Part shown: positions 25,201 to 34,144 of the stretch, piece after piece | Numbering within the stretch: position 1 is the first letter of the stretch | Layout: the number at the start of each line of letters is the position of its first letter | NCBI RefSeq assembly: GCF_001905665.1 | Contig: NZ_LIVX01000012.1 | Location: 186,001-250,000, forward strand | Length of the DNA stretch: 64,000 nt | Reading direction: 5' to 3' | Origin: Streptomyces sp. CB02261 | GTDB lineage: Bacteria > Actinomycetota > Actinomycetes > Streptomycetales > Streptomycetaceae | The notes under the pieces: model-generated | The model's database searches: none | What the model was told of the DNA's origin: nothing | Seen by the model: the letters and a program-made list of their open reading frames with translations, nothing else | Translations under genes and position numbers: made by a program

Positions 25201-26526
25201 TCAGGCGGCCAGGGCCGGGGCCGCCGCGGCGGCCGGTTCGACGTCGATCCGGATGGACTCGCGGACCAGCCGCTCACATAGCGCGACCGCGCTGTCGGTG
25301 TCGGCAGCCGTGACCACGACACTGCCGAGCCGGTCCCAGTTGTCGCGCAGCGGCCGGACGGTGTCACCGGGGCCCACGTTGACCTGCGCGGCGAGCACGT
25401 CGGGCCGCGCCCTGACCTCGTCGACGCCCGCGACGGCCGTCACGGTGCCCGGCTCGCGCAGCAATACGCGCATCACCGCAGCGCCCTTCGGCTCGGGAGA
25501 GGCGGCGAGCGGCTCGACCAGGCCCAGCGGCCAGGCCGTGCCATACGCGATCATGTCGATGCCGTACGCGGCCTCGACCAGCTCCACGATGTTGTCGCCG
25601 CCCAGCCGGTTGTGCGACTCGATGACGAGGGGCCCGCGCGAGGAGAGCCGGATCTCGGTGTGACTGGGGCCGTCGGTGACGCCCATCCCGGTCAGGAACT
25701 CCTCGACCGCGTCGGTCAGCGCCGCCCGGTCGCCCGCCTCGAGTCGTGCGGGTACCGCGTGCCCGAGCTCGGCGAAGTGCTCCTCGCTGGTCAGCTTCTC
25801 GGTGACGGCGACGATGACGTGGCGGCCCGCGAAGCTCAGCGCCTCGACGCTGAACTCGGGTCCGTCGATGTATGACTCCATCAGGAAGCCGTCGACGGTG
25901 AACATGGTGGAGCCGCGGTCGGTGCGGCCGCCGTCCATCTCCTGGATCCGCGCCCACACCCGGTCCAGGTCCCCGCGGTTCTCCGCGCGCAGCAGCCCGA
26001 AGCCCGCGGTGGTGGACACCGGCTTGACGATGAAGGGGTAGCCCGCCCGCTCACCGAACGCGTCCAGCGACTCCCGGCCCTTCACCAGCGCGGCGTGCGG
26101 CACCGGAAGCCCGTTCTCGGCGAGGTGCCGGCGCATCAGCGACTTGTCGCGCATCCGGCGGCTCACCTCGTGGCGCCGCCCGTCGGTCAGCCCGAACAGG
26201 TCGCCGAGGCGGCCCGCCGGGGTCACCCCGGGCTCGGTCAGCGACACGACGGCGTCCACGCCGTACACGGCGCGCGCGGCCTCGGCGAACGGCCGGACGG
26301 TGTCCCAGTCGGTGTAGTCGACGACGAGCAGCACGTCGGCGGCGCGGGTCTGGTACTCGGTGACCTTGTCCGGGTGCTGGATCAGCACGGTCGTGACGCC
26401 GAGCGCCACGTAACGCTCCACATGGGCGTCGACGCCGCCGATCAGCAGCACGGTCTTCCGGCCGGTCGGCGCAGCCGGGACCGGGGCGGGGGAGAGGACG
26501 GGGGCGGTGTGCTCGGTGGTGCTCAT
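25201..26526 (-). CDS. ATP-grasp ligase (2 of 3), L-amino-acid-ligase type
   Basis: 441 residues from an ATG at 26526 overlapping the stop of ATP-grasp 3 (ATGA). The first ~25 residues are Ala/Pro-rich, then RKTVLLIGGVDAHVERYVALG begins the pre-ATP domain. ATP-binding motifs are YPFIVKPVSTTAGFGL and the region FLMESYIDGPEFSVEAL, and the Mg/phosphate motif is VIESHNRLGGDNI, an intact ExNxRxGG as in BacD-like dipeptide ligases and carboxylate ligases. The C-terminal domain has GAAVMRVLLREPGTV. The preserved ExNxR motif argues for full activity. The adjacent ATP-grasp proteins suggest successive peptide-bond formation without NRPS modules. Confidence 0.9.
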   Translation of the reverse strand: MSTTEHTAPVLSPAPVPAAPTGRKTVLLIGGVDAHVERYVALGVTTVLIQHPDKVTEYQTRAADVLLVVDYTDWDTVRPFAEAARAVYGVDAVVSLTEPGVTPAGRLGDLFGLTDGRRHEVSRRMRDKSLMRRHLAENGLPVPHAALVKGRESLDAFGERAGYPFIVKPVSTTAGFGLLRAENRGDLDRVWARIQEMDGGRTDRGSTMFTVDGFLMESYIDGPEFSVEALSFAGRHVIVAVTEKLTSEEHFAELGHAVPARLEAGDRAALTDAVEEFLTGMGVTDGPSHTEIRLSSRGPLVIESHNRLGGDNIVELVEAAYGIDMIAYGTAWPLGLVEPLAASPEPKGAAVMRVLLREPGTVTAVAGVDEVRARPDVLAAQVNVGPGDTVRPLRDNWDRLGSVVVTAADTDSAVALCERLVRESIRIDVEPAAAAAPALAA

Positions 26527-27773
26527 CGATGGGTTCCCTTCGGGGCGGCCAGGGCGGTCTCGCGGACGTCGACGCGCAGCAGCCCGCGGACCCGAGCGAT
26601 CCGGTCGGCGGCCTCGGCGGGCGACTCCGCGTCGACGACGACATAGCCGTGGCGCGTGAACGAGTTGGTGGTGGGCGGCAGGTCATCCCCGGGGGAGTGG
26701 GGGAAGTGCAGCGTCTGGACGTAGGGCAGGGCACGGATCGCGTCGAGTCCGGTGACCGACCGCAGCTCCCCGGCGGGCAGCAGGAAGAAGCCGACGGACG
26801 CGGTGTGCCTCGGACGCGGCGGCTCGACCGGCTCACCGGCCAGCGTCCGGAAGATCGCTGCCTCGATGTCGTAGTCGGAGGCCGTCTCGATGAGCAGCGG
26901 GATGCGGTCGCCGCCCAGCCGGGTCTGCGACTCGACGACGCGAGGCCCCCGGTCGGTGAGGATGACCTCGGTGTGCGCCGGGCCGAAGCGGTAGCCGGCC
27001 AGGTCGAGCAGGCCGATGACGACCGCGTGGATCGCGGCCCGCTCGGCGTCGGCCAGCGGCGCCGGATGAACGTGCGAGGTCTCCACGAAGTACGGCGCGC
27101 CCGTGGTGTGCTTGGCGGTGATGCCGATGACGTGGTGCATCCCGTCGGCGGAGAGCGTCTCCACGCTGAACTCGGGTCCCTGCAAGTACTCCTCGATCAG
27201 ATACGGGCCGGGCAGCCCGGCCGCCGTGACCCGCTCCGTCCACTCGTCGAGGTCGGCCGCGTCGCGGATCAGCGCGACGCCCCGGCTGCCTGAGGCGCGG
27301 GCGGGCTTGACCACCACGGGCAGCGGCAGCCCGGTCAGTGCGCCGGATACCTCGTCGGCGGTCGCGACGGAGGCGGAGCGAACCGCCGAGAGACCGTGCG
27401 CGGCGAGCAGTCCGCGCATCGCCGCCTTGTCGTTGAGCACCCCGATCGCGGCCGCCGGATTGGGCGAGACGCCGAGCGCCTCGGCCTCGGCGTAGGCCGG
27501 GGGCATCGACTCCTCCGCGCCGAGGTGCAGCACATGGCCGATACCGTTCACGCGCACCGTCGCGGCGATCAAGGTGCGCAGCCCCTCCTCGTCGGAGAAG
27601 TCGGTGAGCAACAGCTCCTGAGCGTGTTCGGCGACCTCGTCGAGGTACTCCTGCTCGCGCAGCGAGGGGTCCCAGATCGCCCAGACCTCGAAGCCCGCCT
27701 CGGCGGCCTTGCGGACGAACTGGCTATAGGGCATCACCATCAGCAGCCGTTTGGACGCGCGGGTGGGGGTCAT
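26523..27773 (-). CDS. ATP-grasp ligase (3 of 3)
   Basis: 416 residues from an ATG at 27773. It is related to ATP-grasp 2: LPVVVKPARASGSRGV for the ATP-binding loop, PYLIEEYLQGPEFSVETLS, and VVESQTRLGGDRI for the metal-binding end. The Asn of ExNxR is Thr here (E-S-Q-T-R), a notable change in a metal-contact position. The C-terminal part (ASVGFFLLPAGELRSVTGLDAIRALPYV) is the typical ATP-grasp lid domain of L-amino acid ligases. It is the first gene of the run 27773 to 22156, whose members mostly overlap or nearly touch. It probably forms one amide bond in the product. Confidence 0.9.
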   Translation of the reverse strand: MTPTRASKRLLMVMPYSQFVRKAAEAGFEVWAIWDPSLREQEYLDEVAEHAQELLLTDFSDEEGLRTLIAATVRVNGIGHVLHLGAEESMPPAYAEAEALGVSPNPAAAIGVLNDKAAMRGLLAAHGLSAVRSASVATADEVSGALTGLPLPVVVKPARASGSRGVALIRDAADLDEWTERVTAAGLPGPYLIEEYLQGPEFSVETLSADGMHHVIGITAKHTTGAPYFVETSHVHPAPLADAERAAIHAVVIGLLDLAGYRFGPAHTEVILTDRGPRVVESQTRLGGDRIPLLIETASDYDIEAAIFRTLAGEPVEPPRPRHTASVGFFLLPAGELRSVTGLDAIRALPYVQTLHFPHSPGDDLPPTTNSFTRHGYVVVDAESPAEAADRIARVRGLLRVDVRETALAAPKGTHR

Positions 27774-27968
27774 GTCGGGGGCTCCGTTCTGGTCCTGGTC
27801 GGTGACTTGACACGGGGCCGTCGCCAGCCGAGGGCCCACGGGGGCGGCGACTTCACGAAGAAGCGCCGAGTCCCGGCGGGCGTCTTCCGGCGCGGGGGCG
27901 GGTCGGTATCGTTGTGTCAGACGTCGGGACGGACTCGGTCGGGAGTACGTCCCCGCAGGGGTAAGGCA

Positions 27969-27998
27969 TCCGACGGCCCGCAAGGGGCGGCCGTCGGA
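27969..27998 (-). terminator. Terminator hairpin after the GNAT gene
   Basis: A 10-bp perfect stem (TCCGACGGCC at 27969-27978 and GGCCGTCGGA at 27989-27998) with a 10-base loop lies 5 bp beyond the stop of the leftward GNAT gene. It would separate that gene from the ATP-grasp unit, which then needs its own promoter in 27774-27968. Confidence 0.7.
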
Positions 27999-28003
27999 GG
28001 GGT

Positions 28004-28930
28004 TCAGGTGCCGCTCAGCCGGAAACGGGTGAGGGCGCGTACACCTGTCACGGGGAAGGCGGGCATGAGCGCCTCGGCGCCCTGCACGTCGCCCGTCTCC
28101 AGCGTGGCCAGGGCATGTACGGCGCCGTGGGCGCGCAGTTCTGCGAGCCCGGCGGTCAGCAGGGCGAGGCCGATGCCGAGGCCACGGAAGGCCGGGGCGA
28201 CCGCGGCCTCCAGGACCCGGCCCTCGTTCCCGGCTCCCTGCGTCACGACATGCCCTGCCGGACGCCCGGACACCTCAAGGAGCAACGCCGCTCCACCGCT
28301 GTCCTGCGACTGGCGCAGCGCCGCGCCGAAGAACGCCGCGTCCTCGGTCCTGGGTCCACGGACCGCGCAGCGCAGATGCAACGCGTGCAGGGCCGCGAGG
28401 TCGTCAGCGTCGTCGAGGTCGGCCGCGCGGACCGAACCGCCGTCGGGCAGCACCATCGGCAGCGCGTCCGCCGCCAGGTCGATGTCGTACTGGCCGGTCG
28501 TCGCGCCACGGACGAAACCCGCCTCCTTCAGCACCACCGGGACCACTTCGTCGCCATGCAGCACGCCGCCCACGGTGACGGAGTACGGTCTGCCGTCTTC
28601 CACCGTGAGCTCGTCGGACCGGTCCAGAAGGAGGCACAGCAACGTGCGGGCCGCGCTCTCGCCGTGCCGGCCGGGCAGCGCGGTCAGCACAGCGTCGAGC
28701 TCGTCGCCGCGCGGGGTCAGCGCGGCCCAGGCGATCACCTCGTCACCGGGGCCGGTCAGGCACCAGCTGTTCTCCTCGTAACCAGGGTGCCCGGTCGCCC
28801 GGAGGGCATCCTCGCGGGTGTACGTGGCCGTCCCGGTGAGGTTCTTCTCGTGCGTGCGCATCAGGCGGACCAGGCTGTCCGGCGGGACGTCGGTCGGGCG
28901 TCTGACGGTGAGCTGCCCGTGCGGGTTCAT
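28004..28930 (-). CDS. GNAT-family N-acetyltransferase
   Basis: 308 residues from an ATG at 28930 with GGGAGG six bases upstream. The C-terminal half is a clear GNAT domain: AALLLEVSGRPAGHVVTQGAG, the acetyl-CoA motif A segment VAPAFRGLGIGLALLTAGLAE (Q/R-x-x-G-x-G/A form RGLGIG) and a final strand. The N-terminal half (residues 1-150) looks like a second, degenerate GNAT fold with no acetyl-CoA loop. It may acetylate an amine intermediate or act in self-protection. It is the first leftward gene from a divergent promoter and overlaps the stop of a possible 50-codon leader frame (see 28927-29079). Confidence 0.85.
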   Translation of the reverse strand: MNPHGQLTVRRPTDVPPDSLVRLMRTHEKNLTGTATYTREDALRATGHPGYEENSWCLTGPGDEVIAWAALTPRGDELDAVLTALPGRHGESAARTLLCLLLDRSDELTVEDGRPYSVTVGGVLHGDEVVPVVLKEAGFVRGATTGQYDIDLAADALPMVLPDGGSVRAADLDDADDLAALHALHLRCAVRGPRTEDAAFFGAALRQSQDSGGAALLLEVSGRPAGHVVTQGAGNEGRVLEAAVAPAFRGLGIGLALLTAGLAELRAHGAVHALATLETGDVQGAEALMPAFPVTGVRALTRFRLSGT

Positions 28931-29079
28931 CGGTGCCTCCCGTCCTTGGGAATAGGGTCCGGCGGTCGGGCCGGAGTGTCCGGGAGCCCGTGGCGGGCCG
29001 CTGTCGGCGGCGGCCCCCACCAGGCGAGTCCCGGAATCCGGTGCAGGCAGTGAAAGGAATGCCGTGGAACGGAATTCAC
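28927..29079 (-). CDS. Possible 50-aa leader peptide upstream of the GNAT gene
   Basis: A GTG at 29079 is preceded by TAAGGAGG, one of the best ribosome sites in the window, six bases away. The frame has no stop for 50 codons and ends in a TGA that overlaps the GNAT ATG (ATGA). The peptide is rich in His, Pro, Arg and Trp, with no recognised domain. About a quarter of codons end in A or T, more than for neighbouring genes, so amino-acid-level selection is doubtful. It may be a leader for translational coupling, or a fortuitous frame next to a real ribosome site. Confidence 0.4.
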   Translation of the reverse strand: MNSVPRHSFHCLHRIPGLAWWGPPPTAARHGLPDTPARPPDPIPKDGRHR

Positions 29080-29315
29080 AACGATCCTCCTTATCCCTGA
29101 CTGACCGGATTCCGGCGCCGGTACGGGGGGGTCCCGGCGTAGTCCGAGATGCTACTTGCCAAAGCTGCGCCGTCCTTCTCTGAGAATGCTCGGTGGTCCT
29201 CTCCGCGATTGAACATGGCTGAACGCAGCACGAACCGAGATGCACCGCCCCGCCGCCCACGAGACGCTTCGGCGAGCAAACCCTGAGGCCAGGGCGGGTG
29301 CGAAGGGGTGACCGC
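28931..29315. promoter_or_regulatory. Divergent promoter region between GNAT and ALDH genes
   Basis: This 385-bp region separates the leftward GNAT unit from the rightward ALDH-ThDP-ligase-apoprotein unit and must contain both promoters. Its centre (about 29130-29250) is AT-richer than the surrounding genes. No operator palindrome stands out. Confidence 0.5.
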
Positions 29316-30626
29316 ATGCACGACGACGTCATCGAGGCAAGCGTGGACACACTGTTCACGCAGCGACCCCACGGTCGCTCGGCCGCCTCCGCAACGCCGA
29401 TGCACACCAGTGCGGACGACATCGTTCCGAAACTCGTCGACGTGCTGCTGCGAAACCGTGACGAACTGCTCACCGTCCTCACCGAAATCGCCACCGCACA
29501 GGCCGCGGGTGACGAACTGCTGCGCTCCGTGAGGGCGCTGTCAGGAGCCCCCTGGGAACTGCTCCGCAATTCCCCCCGGCGGCTCGACCGCCTCGCCACC
29601 TTCCTGCCGTCGAATAACCTGCTCTACTCCTACGTGCTGTTCGGCGTCGTCCCCTCGCTCTACACCGACGAGGTCCGGCTGCGCCCCTCGGCCCGGGTCG
29701 CCCGCGCCGCGCTCGCCGTCCATGAGATCCTCGGTCCGCCGCTGCGTCGAATCGGCGCCGGACGGATCGTCATGACCCCGTGCACCCAGCAGGAGTTCCT
29801 CGCCGACTGCGCTCGCTCCGACGCCGTCGTCTTCACCGGCCGCCCGGAGAACGGGGCGGCCGTCGCCGCCCGGCTGCCGGCCGGGACCCTGCTGCTCTCC
29901 TTCGGCTCCGGGCCCAACCCGGTGGTCGTCGGACCCGACGCCGACCCTGACACCGTGTGCCGTGCCGTGCTCGACGCCCGGCTGTACAACTCGGGCCAGG
30001 ACTGTCTGTGCACCGACCTCGTCCTCGTCCACCGCTCACAGGTCCGCGCGCTGGTGCCGCGGCTTGCCGACGCGCTGGCCGGGACCCGGGTCGGTGACCG
30101 GCGCGACCCCGCCACCCGGGTCGCTCCGCTGGTCTATCCGGACGCCGTCGAGGACGCCGCCGCCTTCCTCGCCACGCACCGCGAGTTCACCGTCCGCGGC
30201 GGCCGGACCGACCTCGCCCGGCACACCGTCGAGCCGACGCTGCTGCACCTGCCGTGGCTGGAGGATTTTCACCCGCCGGAGCTCTTCTCCCCCGTCGTCC
30301 TCACCATGGCGTACGACACGCCCGGCCAGGTCGCCCGCTGGCTGCGCTCCGCCGAGGAGACCGCCCGCGGCATGTACGTCTCGGTGTTCGGCGAACCGGC
30401 TCTCGCCGGGAGGTCTCGCATCGCCACCAGTGTGGTCTGTGAGGAGCGCGTCACCTTCGACGTCGAAGACGGCAACCGCCCCTTCGGCGGCTACGGCCCG
30501 CTGGCCGGGAACGTCCGCCGCCGCGGCATCGTGACCGGCCGTCCCCTGCTGTTGTCCGCCGAGGCGAGCCTGCCGGCCGCCGGATCCGGTACCAGCCCCT
30601 GCTTTCGTAGCCGCACCGGGGCCTGA
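29316..30626 (+). CDS. Aldehyde-dehydrogenase-fold enzyme lacking the general-base Glu
   Basis: 436 residues from an ATG at 29316 behind GAAGGGGTG. It has the ALDH superfamily order: FLPSNNLLYSYVLFG, VRLRPSARVARAA for the cofactor strand, and the nucleophile loop YNSGQDCLC with Cys230. The usual ELGG motif, which carries the Glu base of aldehyde oxidisers, reads SFGSGPNP, so the Glu is Ser. This pattern is found in acyl-CoA or acyl-phosphate reductases of the superfamily (LuxC-like, CoA-acylating), where hydrolysis of the thioester is not needed. A role in reducing an activated acid to an aldehyde is therefore more likely than aldehyde oxidation. The AMP ligase two genes downstream could supply the activated acid. 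Confidence 0.82.
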   Translation: MHDDVIEASVDTLFTQRPHGRSAASATPMHTSADDIVPKLVDVLLRNRDELLTVLTEIATAQAAGDELLRSVRALSGAPWELLRNSPRRLDRLATFLPSNNLLYSYVLFGVVPSLYTDEVRLRPSARVARAALAVHEILGPPLRRIGAGRIVMTPCTQQEFLADCARSDAVVFTGRPENGAAVAARLPAGTLLLSFGSGPNPVVVGPDADPDTVCRAVLDARLYNSGQDCLCTDLVLVHRSQVRALVPRLADALAGTRVGDRRDPATRVAPLVYPDAVEDAAAFLATHREFTVRGGRTDLARHTVEPTLLHLPWLEDFHPPELFSPVVLTMAYDTPGQVARWLRSAEETARGMYVSVFGEPALAGRSRIATSVVCEERVTFDVEDGNRPFGGYGPLAGNVRRRGIVTGRPLLLSAEASLPAAGSGTSPCFRSRTGA

Positions 30627-30730
30627 CCGCCCGACCTTCCGAGCGCCCCGTGCGCCGGTCGCCGCGACGGCCTCGCACCTGCGCCCCCGTACGTGCGCCC
30701 CGTTTCACCGAACCGTTGAGGAGCTGCCCT

Positions 30731-32452
30731 ATGAGCGCGACCACCGAGAACCCTCCCTGGTACGTAGTCGCCGGGACCCTCGCGGACGCCGGATGCGACC
30801 TCGTCGTCGGCCTGCCATCCGACGAGCCTGGCCTGATGGACGCCGCCAGGACCATGCCCGGGCTGCGCGTCGTCGGGGTTCGCGACCAACGGGCGGCCGC
30901 GTGCGCCGCGATCGGCCACGCCGCCGTCTCCGGACGGCCCGCCGTCCTCGCCATCAACTCGGGCCCGAGCTTCACCAACGCCCTCACCGGCCTTCTCGAA
31001 GCCGACTCGCTGGGCGCCCCGGTCGTCGTCGTCACCACCCGCGTACCCGCGCTCGGCATCGGCCGGGGCGCCTTCCAGCACACCGACCAGGCCGCCATGG
31101 CCGCACCGCTGACCAAGTGGACCTTCCTGGTGGAGGACCCCCGTCAGCTGGTCTGGGCGCTGCGCCGGGCCGTCCACCTCGCCGTCAACGGCGCCCCCGG
31201 CGTAGTCCTGGTCGAGATCGCCGACGAGGTGCTGCGCGCCCCGGCACCCGCGCACCGCCCCGCCCCGCCAGTGCGCCGCCTCCGCTTCGCCGCCGACGCG
31301 GAGGAGGTCCGCCGCGCTGCCGCACTGCTCGCCGCCGCACGCCTCCCCGTCGTCGTCGTGGGCGGCGGCTGCAAGCCCGCGGGCGCGGGAGCTGCCGTGC
31401 GACGGCTCGCCGAGCTGCTCGGTGCGCCGATCTTCACCACCGCCGCCGGACGGGGCGTCGTCGACGAGGAACACCCATTCGCCTGTGGCCTGGTGGGCCT
31501 CTACACCACGCCACCGGCGGACCGGCTGCTCGCCGAGGCGGACGTCGTCCTCGCGATCGGCTCCCGTCTGGAGGAGACCGCCCGGATGGGCTGGGAGGGG
31601 TTCCACGACAAGACACTCGTCCATGTGGACGTGGACCCGGCCGTGTTCCTGGCCGCCCTGGAACCCGAAGCCGCCCTGCTCGGCGACGCCGCCGTGGTTG
31701 CGGGCCAGCTCGCCGACGCCCTTCAGGCGCAGGACCTGGAGGCACCGGCCCTGGCTGCCCGCAGGGCCAGGATCGCCGCCGTGCGGGAGGAGATGCGCGC
31801 CCGCCACGTGCCCGGCGAGTGGGACGAATCCGGCCTGACCGTGTCCGAGGCGCTGCGGCTCCTCCAGGAGTCGGTGGGCCGCGACGCCACCCTCATCCAG
31901 GAGAACGGACTGCACGACATGTGGGGCTACCACTGGCCGGTGGTCTCCGTCAGCGACGGGGCCCGGGTCGTCACGCCCGGCGAGCAGACCATGGTGGGCT
32001 TCGGGCTCCCGGCGGCCGTCGGCGCGGCCGCCGCCGACCCGGCCCGCAGGACCGCCCTGGTCTGCGGCGACGGCGCGTTCGAGATGGGGCTCGCCGCGTT
32101 GCCCACCGCGGCCGAGCTGAAGCTCGGCCTCACCGTCCTCGTCCTGGACAACCGCGGCTACGGCTGGCCCCGGTTCGTCCGCGCCGAGGAGCAGGCCCCC
32201 GACACCCTCACCCACTTCACCGCCCCCTCCCACACCGACGCCGCTGTCCGCGCCCTCGGCGGCGACGCAGTGCGCTGCACGACGCCGACGGAACTCGCCA
32301 CCGCGCTTGCCGCCGCGGCCAAGGCGCACACTGAGGGCCGGCCCACCGTCATCACGATCCCCGTCCACGACGCCGACGTTCCGGTGGGCGTACGCCGCGT
32401 CTTCGCCGATCCCGCGACCCCCGAGCCCCCGTCGCCCGGAGCGGCAGCATGA
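30731..32452 (+). CDS. Thiamin-diphosphate-dependent enzyme (acetolactate-synthase/decarboxylase family)
   Basis: 573 residues from an ATG with GAGGAG upstream. There are three ThDP-family domains: an N-terminal PYR domain, a central domain (PVVVVGGGCKPAGAG), and a C-terminal PP domain with G446-D-G and DN as the ThDP-Mg motif (VCGDGAFEM ... VLDNRGYG). The Glu that protonates the ThDP pyrimidine in most members (RHEQ) is replaced: the sequence is V-R51-D52-Q53-R. Either Gln53 or Asp52 occupies the site, which is unusual and points to special chemistry, as in glyoxylate carboligase where the Glu is also missing. It should decarboxylate a 2-oxoacid or join two carbonyl fragments. It overlaps the ligase gene by four bases. 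Confidence 0.88.
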   Translation: MSATTENPPWYVVAGTLADAGCDLVVGLPSDEPGLMDAARTMPGLRVVGVRDQRAAACAAIGHAAVSGRPAVLAINSGPSFTNALTGLLEADSLGAPVVVVTTRVPALGIGRGAFQHTDQAAMAAPLTKWTFLVEDPRQLVWALRRAVHLAVNGAPGVVLVEIADEVLRAPAPAHRPAPPVRRLRFAADAEEVRRAAALLAAARLPVVVVGGGCKPAGAGAAVRRLAELLGAPIFTTAAGRGVVDEEHPFACGLVGLYTTPPADRLLAEADVVLAIGSRLEETARMGWEGFHDKTLVHVDVDPAVFLAALEPEAALLGDAAVVAGQLADALQAQDLEAPALAARRARIAAVREEMRARHVPGEWDESGLTVSEALRLLQESVGRDATLIQENGLHDMWGYHWPVVSVSDGARVVTPGEQTMVGFGLPAAVGAAAADPARRTALVCGDGAFEMGLAALPTAAELKLGLTVLVLDNRGYGWPRFVRAEEQAPDTLTHFTAPSHTDAAVRALGGDAVRCTTPTELATALAAAAKAHTEGRPTVITIPVHDADVPVGVRRVFADPATPEPPSPGAAA

Positions 32453-33996
32453 CCCCCCGCCCCCGGGCCCACCCGCTGCCCGGTCCGGTCCCCGGCGGCT
32501 CCGCCGCTCCGACCACCGGCCCGTCCGTCGCCCAGGCCGCCGGACGGCCCGCCGCTTCGGCCTGTGGCCCGGCCACCGCCCCGGCTCCCGGCCCAGCGGC
32601 CGGCCGCTCCGCCCCGCGCCCGACTACCCGCCCCGCCCCCCGCCTGACCGTCGACGGCGAAGCCGTCCCCGCCGGCCGGCTCGCCCGGCTGGTCGACGGG
32701 ACAGCCCGGGGGCTCGCCGCCGCCGGGGCGGCGCCCGGGCGGGCGGTCGCGCTCGCTTGTGATCATCCGCTCGCCGCAGTCGTCGCCGCGCTCGCCGCCG
32801 AGGCCGTCGGTGCCCCGCTGCTGCTGGATGGTGCCGCCCCGACCCGGCACATCGCCCCGGCGGCCCGGATCCGCGCCACCGGCTCGGGAGTACCCGTCGT
32901 CGTCGGGGACGCCCGGCCGCTGGACGTCCCGGACCCGGTCGCCGCCGTGTTCTGGACCTCAGGCAGCTCGGGCGACCCCAAGGCGGTCGCCGTCCCGGCC
33001 GCCGCCCTCGACCACCAGGGCAGAGCCACCGCCGCCCGGATGCGGGTCACCGACGCGGACCGGCTGCTTCTCCCGCTGCCGCTGCGGCATGCCTACGGTT
33101 ACAGCGTGCTGCGGGTGTGGCGGGCCACCGGCGCCCACCTGTACGCGGAGTCGGGATTCCATCTGCGCACCACCCTGACCCGGCTCGCGTCCGAGGGCAT
33201 CACCTCGCTCGACGGGGTGCCCACCATGTACCGGATGCTCGCCGCCGAGGCCGCCCGCGACCCGGAGGCCGCTCTGCTGCTCGCGGGCCTGCGGATCCGT
33301 GGCTGCGGCGGCGACGTGCTGACACCCGCCCTGTACGACGACTTCCTCGCCGTCACCGGGGCACCCCTGCACGACGGGTACGGCCTCAGCGAGGCGGGTC
33401 CGAACGTTGCCCTCAACGCCCCGGGCGACCTGTGCCCCGGCACCGTCGGGCGGCTCCTCGACGGTGTCGAGGCCCGGCTCGGGGGCCCCGACCGGGAGAT
33501 CCAGGTGGCGAGCCCGAGCCTGATGCTCGGCTACCTCGACCCGGCCACCGGCGGTCTCGACCGCACCCCGTTCACAGCCGACGGCTGGCTGCGCACCGGC
33601 GACACCGGCGCGATCACGGCTGACGGCTGGCTCACCGTCCGCGGCCGGATCAAGGAAGTGCTCGTGGTACACGGCGAGACCTTGGCCCCCACCGTCGTCG
33701 AGGACGCGGTACGGGCCGCGGCCGGAGTCCTGGACGCGGCGGTCGTGGGCATCCGGGGCGGCGACGACCGCCGCGACCGGGGCGACAACGTCTGGGCGTT
33801 CGTGGAGAGCGCGGATCCCGACCACCGGGCGGTGGCCACCCGGGTCGCCGAGGCGTGCCGCCGCACGCTCCCCCCACACGCCCGCCCTCGAGCGATCCGC
33901 GTGATGCCGCGACTGCCGCGGACAGGAAGCGGAAAGTTCGACCGGGTGCGGTTGCGCGGCTGGGCCTCTGGCACGGCGGCGACCGCCGCCGCATAA
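32449..33996 (+). CDS. AMP-dependent acyl ligase (ANL superfamily)
   Basis: 515 residues from an ATG overlapping the ThDP-gene stop (ATGA). The first ~60 residues are Pro/Ala-rich and unstructured. The ligase core has FWTSGSSGDPKAVAV (P-loop), HDGYGLSEAGPN (A5), LRTGDTG (A7), GRIKEVLVVHGETLAP (A8 hinge) and the C-terminal Lys in RTGSGKFDRVRL. The family activates a carboxylate as an acyl-AMP and passes it to CoA or a carrier. Context with an ALDH-fold reductase lacking its base suggests an acid activation-reduction pair. The substrate is not predicted. Benzoate/cinnamate-type ligases are the closest in layout. Confidence 0.9.
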   Translation: MTPRPRAHPLPGPVPGGSAAPTTGPSVAQAAGRPAASACGPATAPAPGPAAGRSAPRPTTRPAPRLTVDGEAVPAGRLARLVDGTARGLAAAGAAPGRAVALACDHPLAAVVAALAAEAVGAPLLLDGAAPTRHIAPAARIRATGSGVPVVVGDARPLDVPDPVAAVFWTSGSSGDPKAVAVPAAALDHQGRATAARMRVTDADRLLLPLPLRHAYGYSVLRVWRATGAHLYAESGFHLRTTLTRLASEGITSLDGVPTMYRMLAAEAARDPEAALLLAGLRIRGCGGDVLTPALYDDFLAVTGAPLHDGYGLSEAGPNVALNAPGDLCPGTVGRLLDGVEARLGGPDREIQVASPSLMLGYLDPATGGLDRTPFTADGWLRTGDTGAITADGWLTVRGRIKEVLVVHGETLAPTVVEDAVRAAAGVLDAAVVGIRGGDDRRDRGDNVWAFVESADPDHRAVATRVAEACRRTLPPHARPRAIRVMPRLPRTGSGKFDRVRLRGWASGTAATAAA

Positions 33997-34144
33997 CCTT
34001 ATCGCCCAACTAGGAGCCATTTTAAGTGAGTTTCATGAAGCAACCTCGAAGATGTGACGGCCCCCCAAGGTCGCTAAATTCATTGGTGGCCGCCCGGAAG
34101 AGGAGCGGCCGCTTCCCTCTCCTTTCGAACCATGGAGTTCCCCC
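33997..34144. promoter_or_regulatory. Leader and probable promoter of the apoprotein gene
   Basis: This 148-bp gap is clearly AT-richer than its surroundings (for example CATTTTAAGTGAG and GCTAAATTCATTGG), as expected for an actinobacterial promoter. It ends in GGAG seven bases before the apoprotein ATG. An imperfect GC-rich inverted repeat (GGCCGC ... GCGGCC, about 34086-34111) could be a leader hairpin. No sigma-factor boxes are assigned. Confidence 0.4.
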
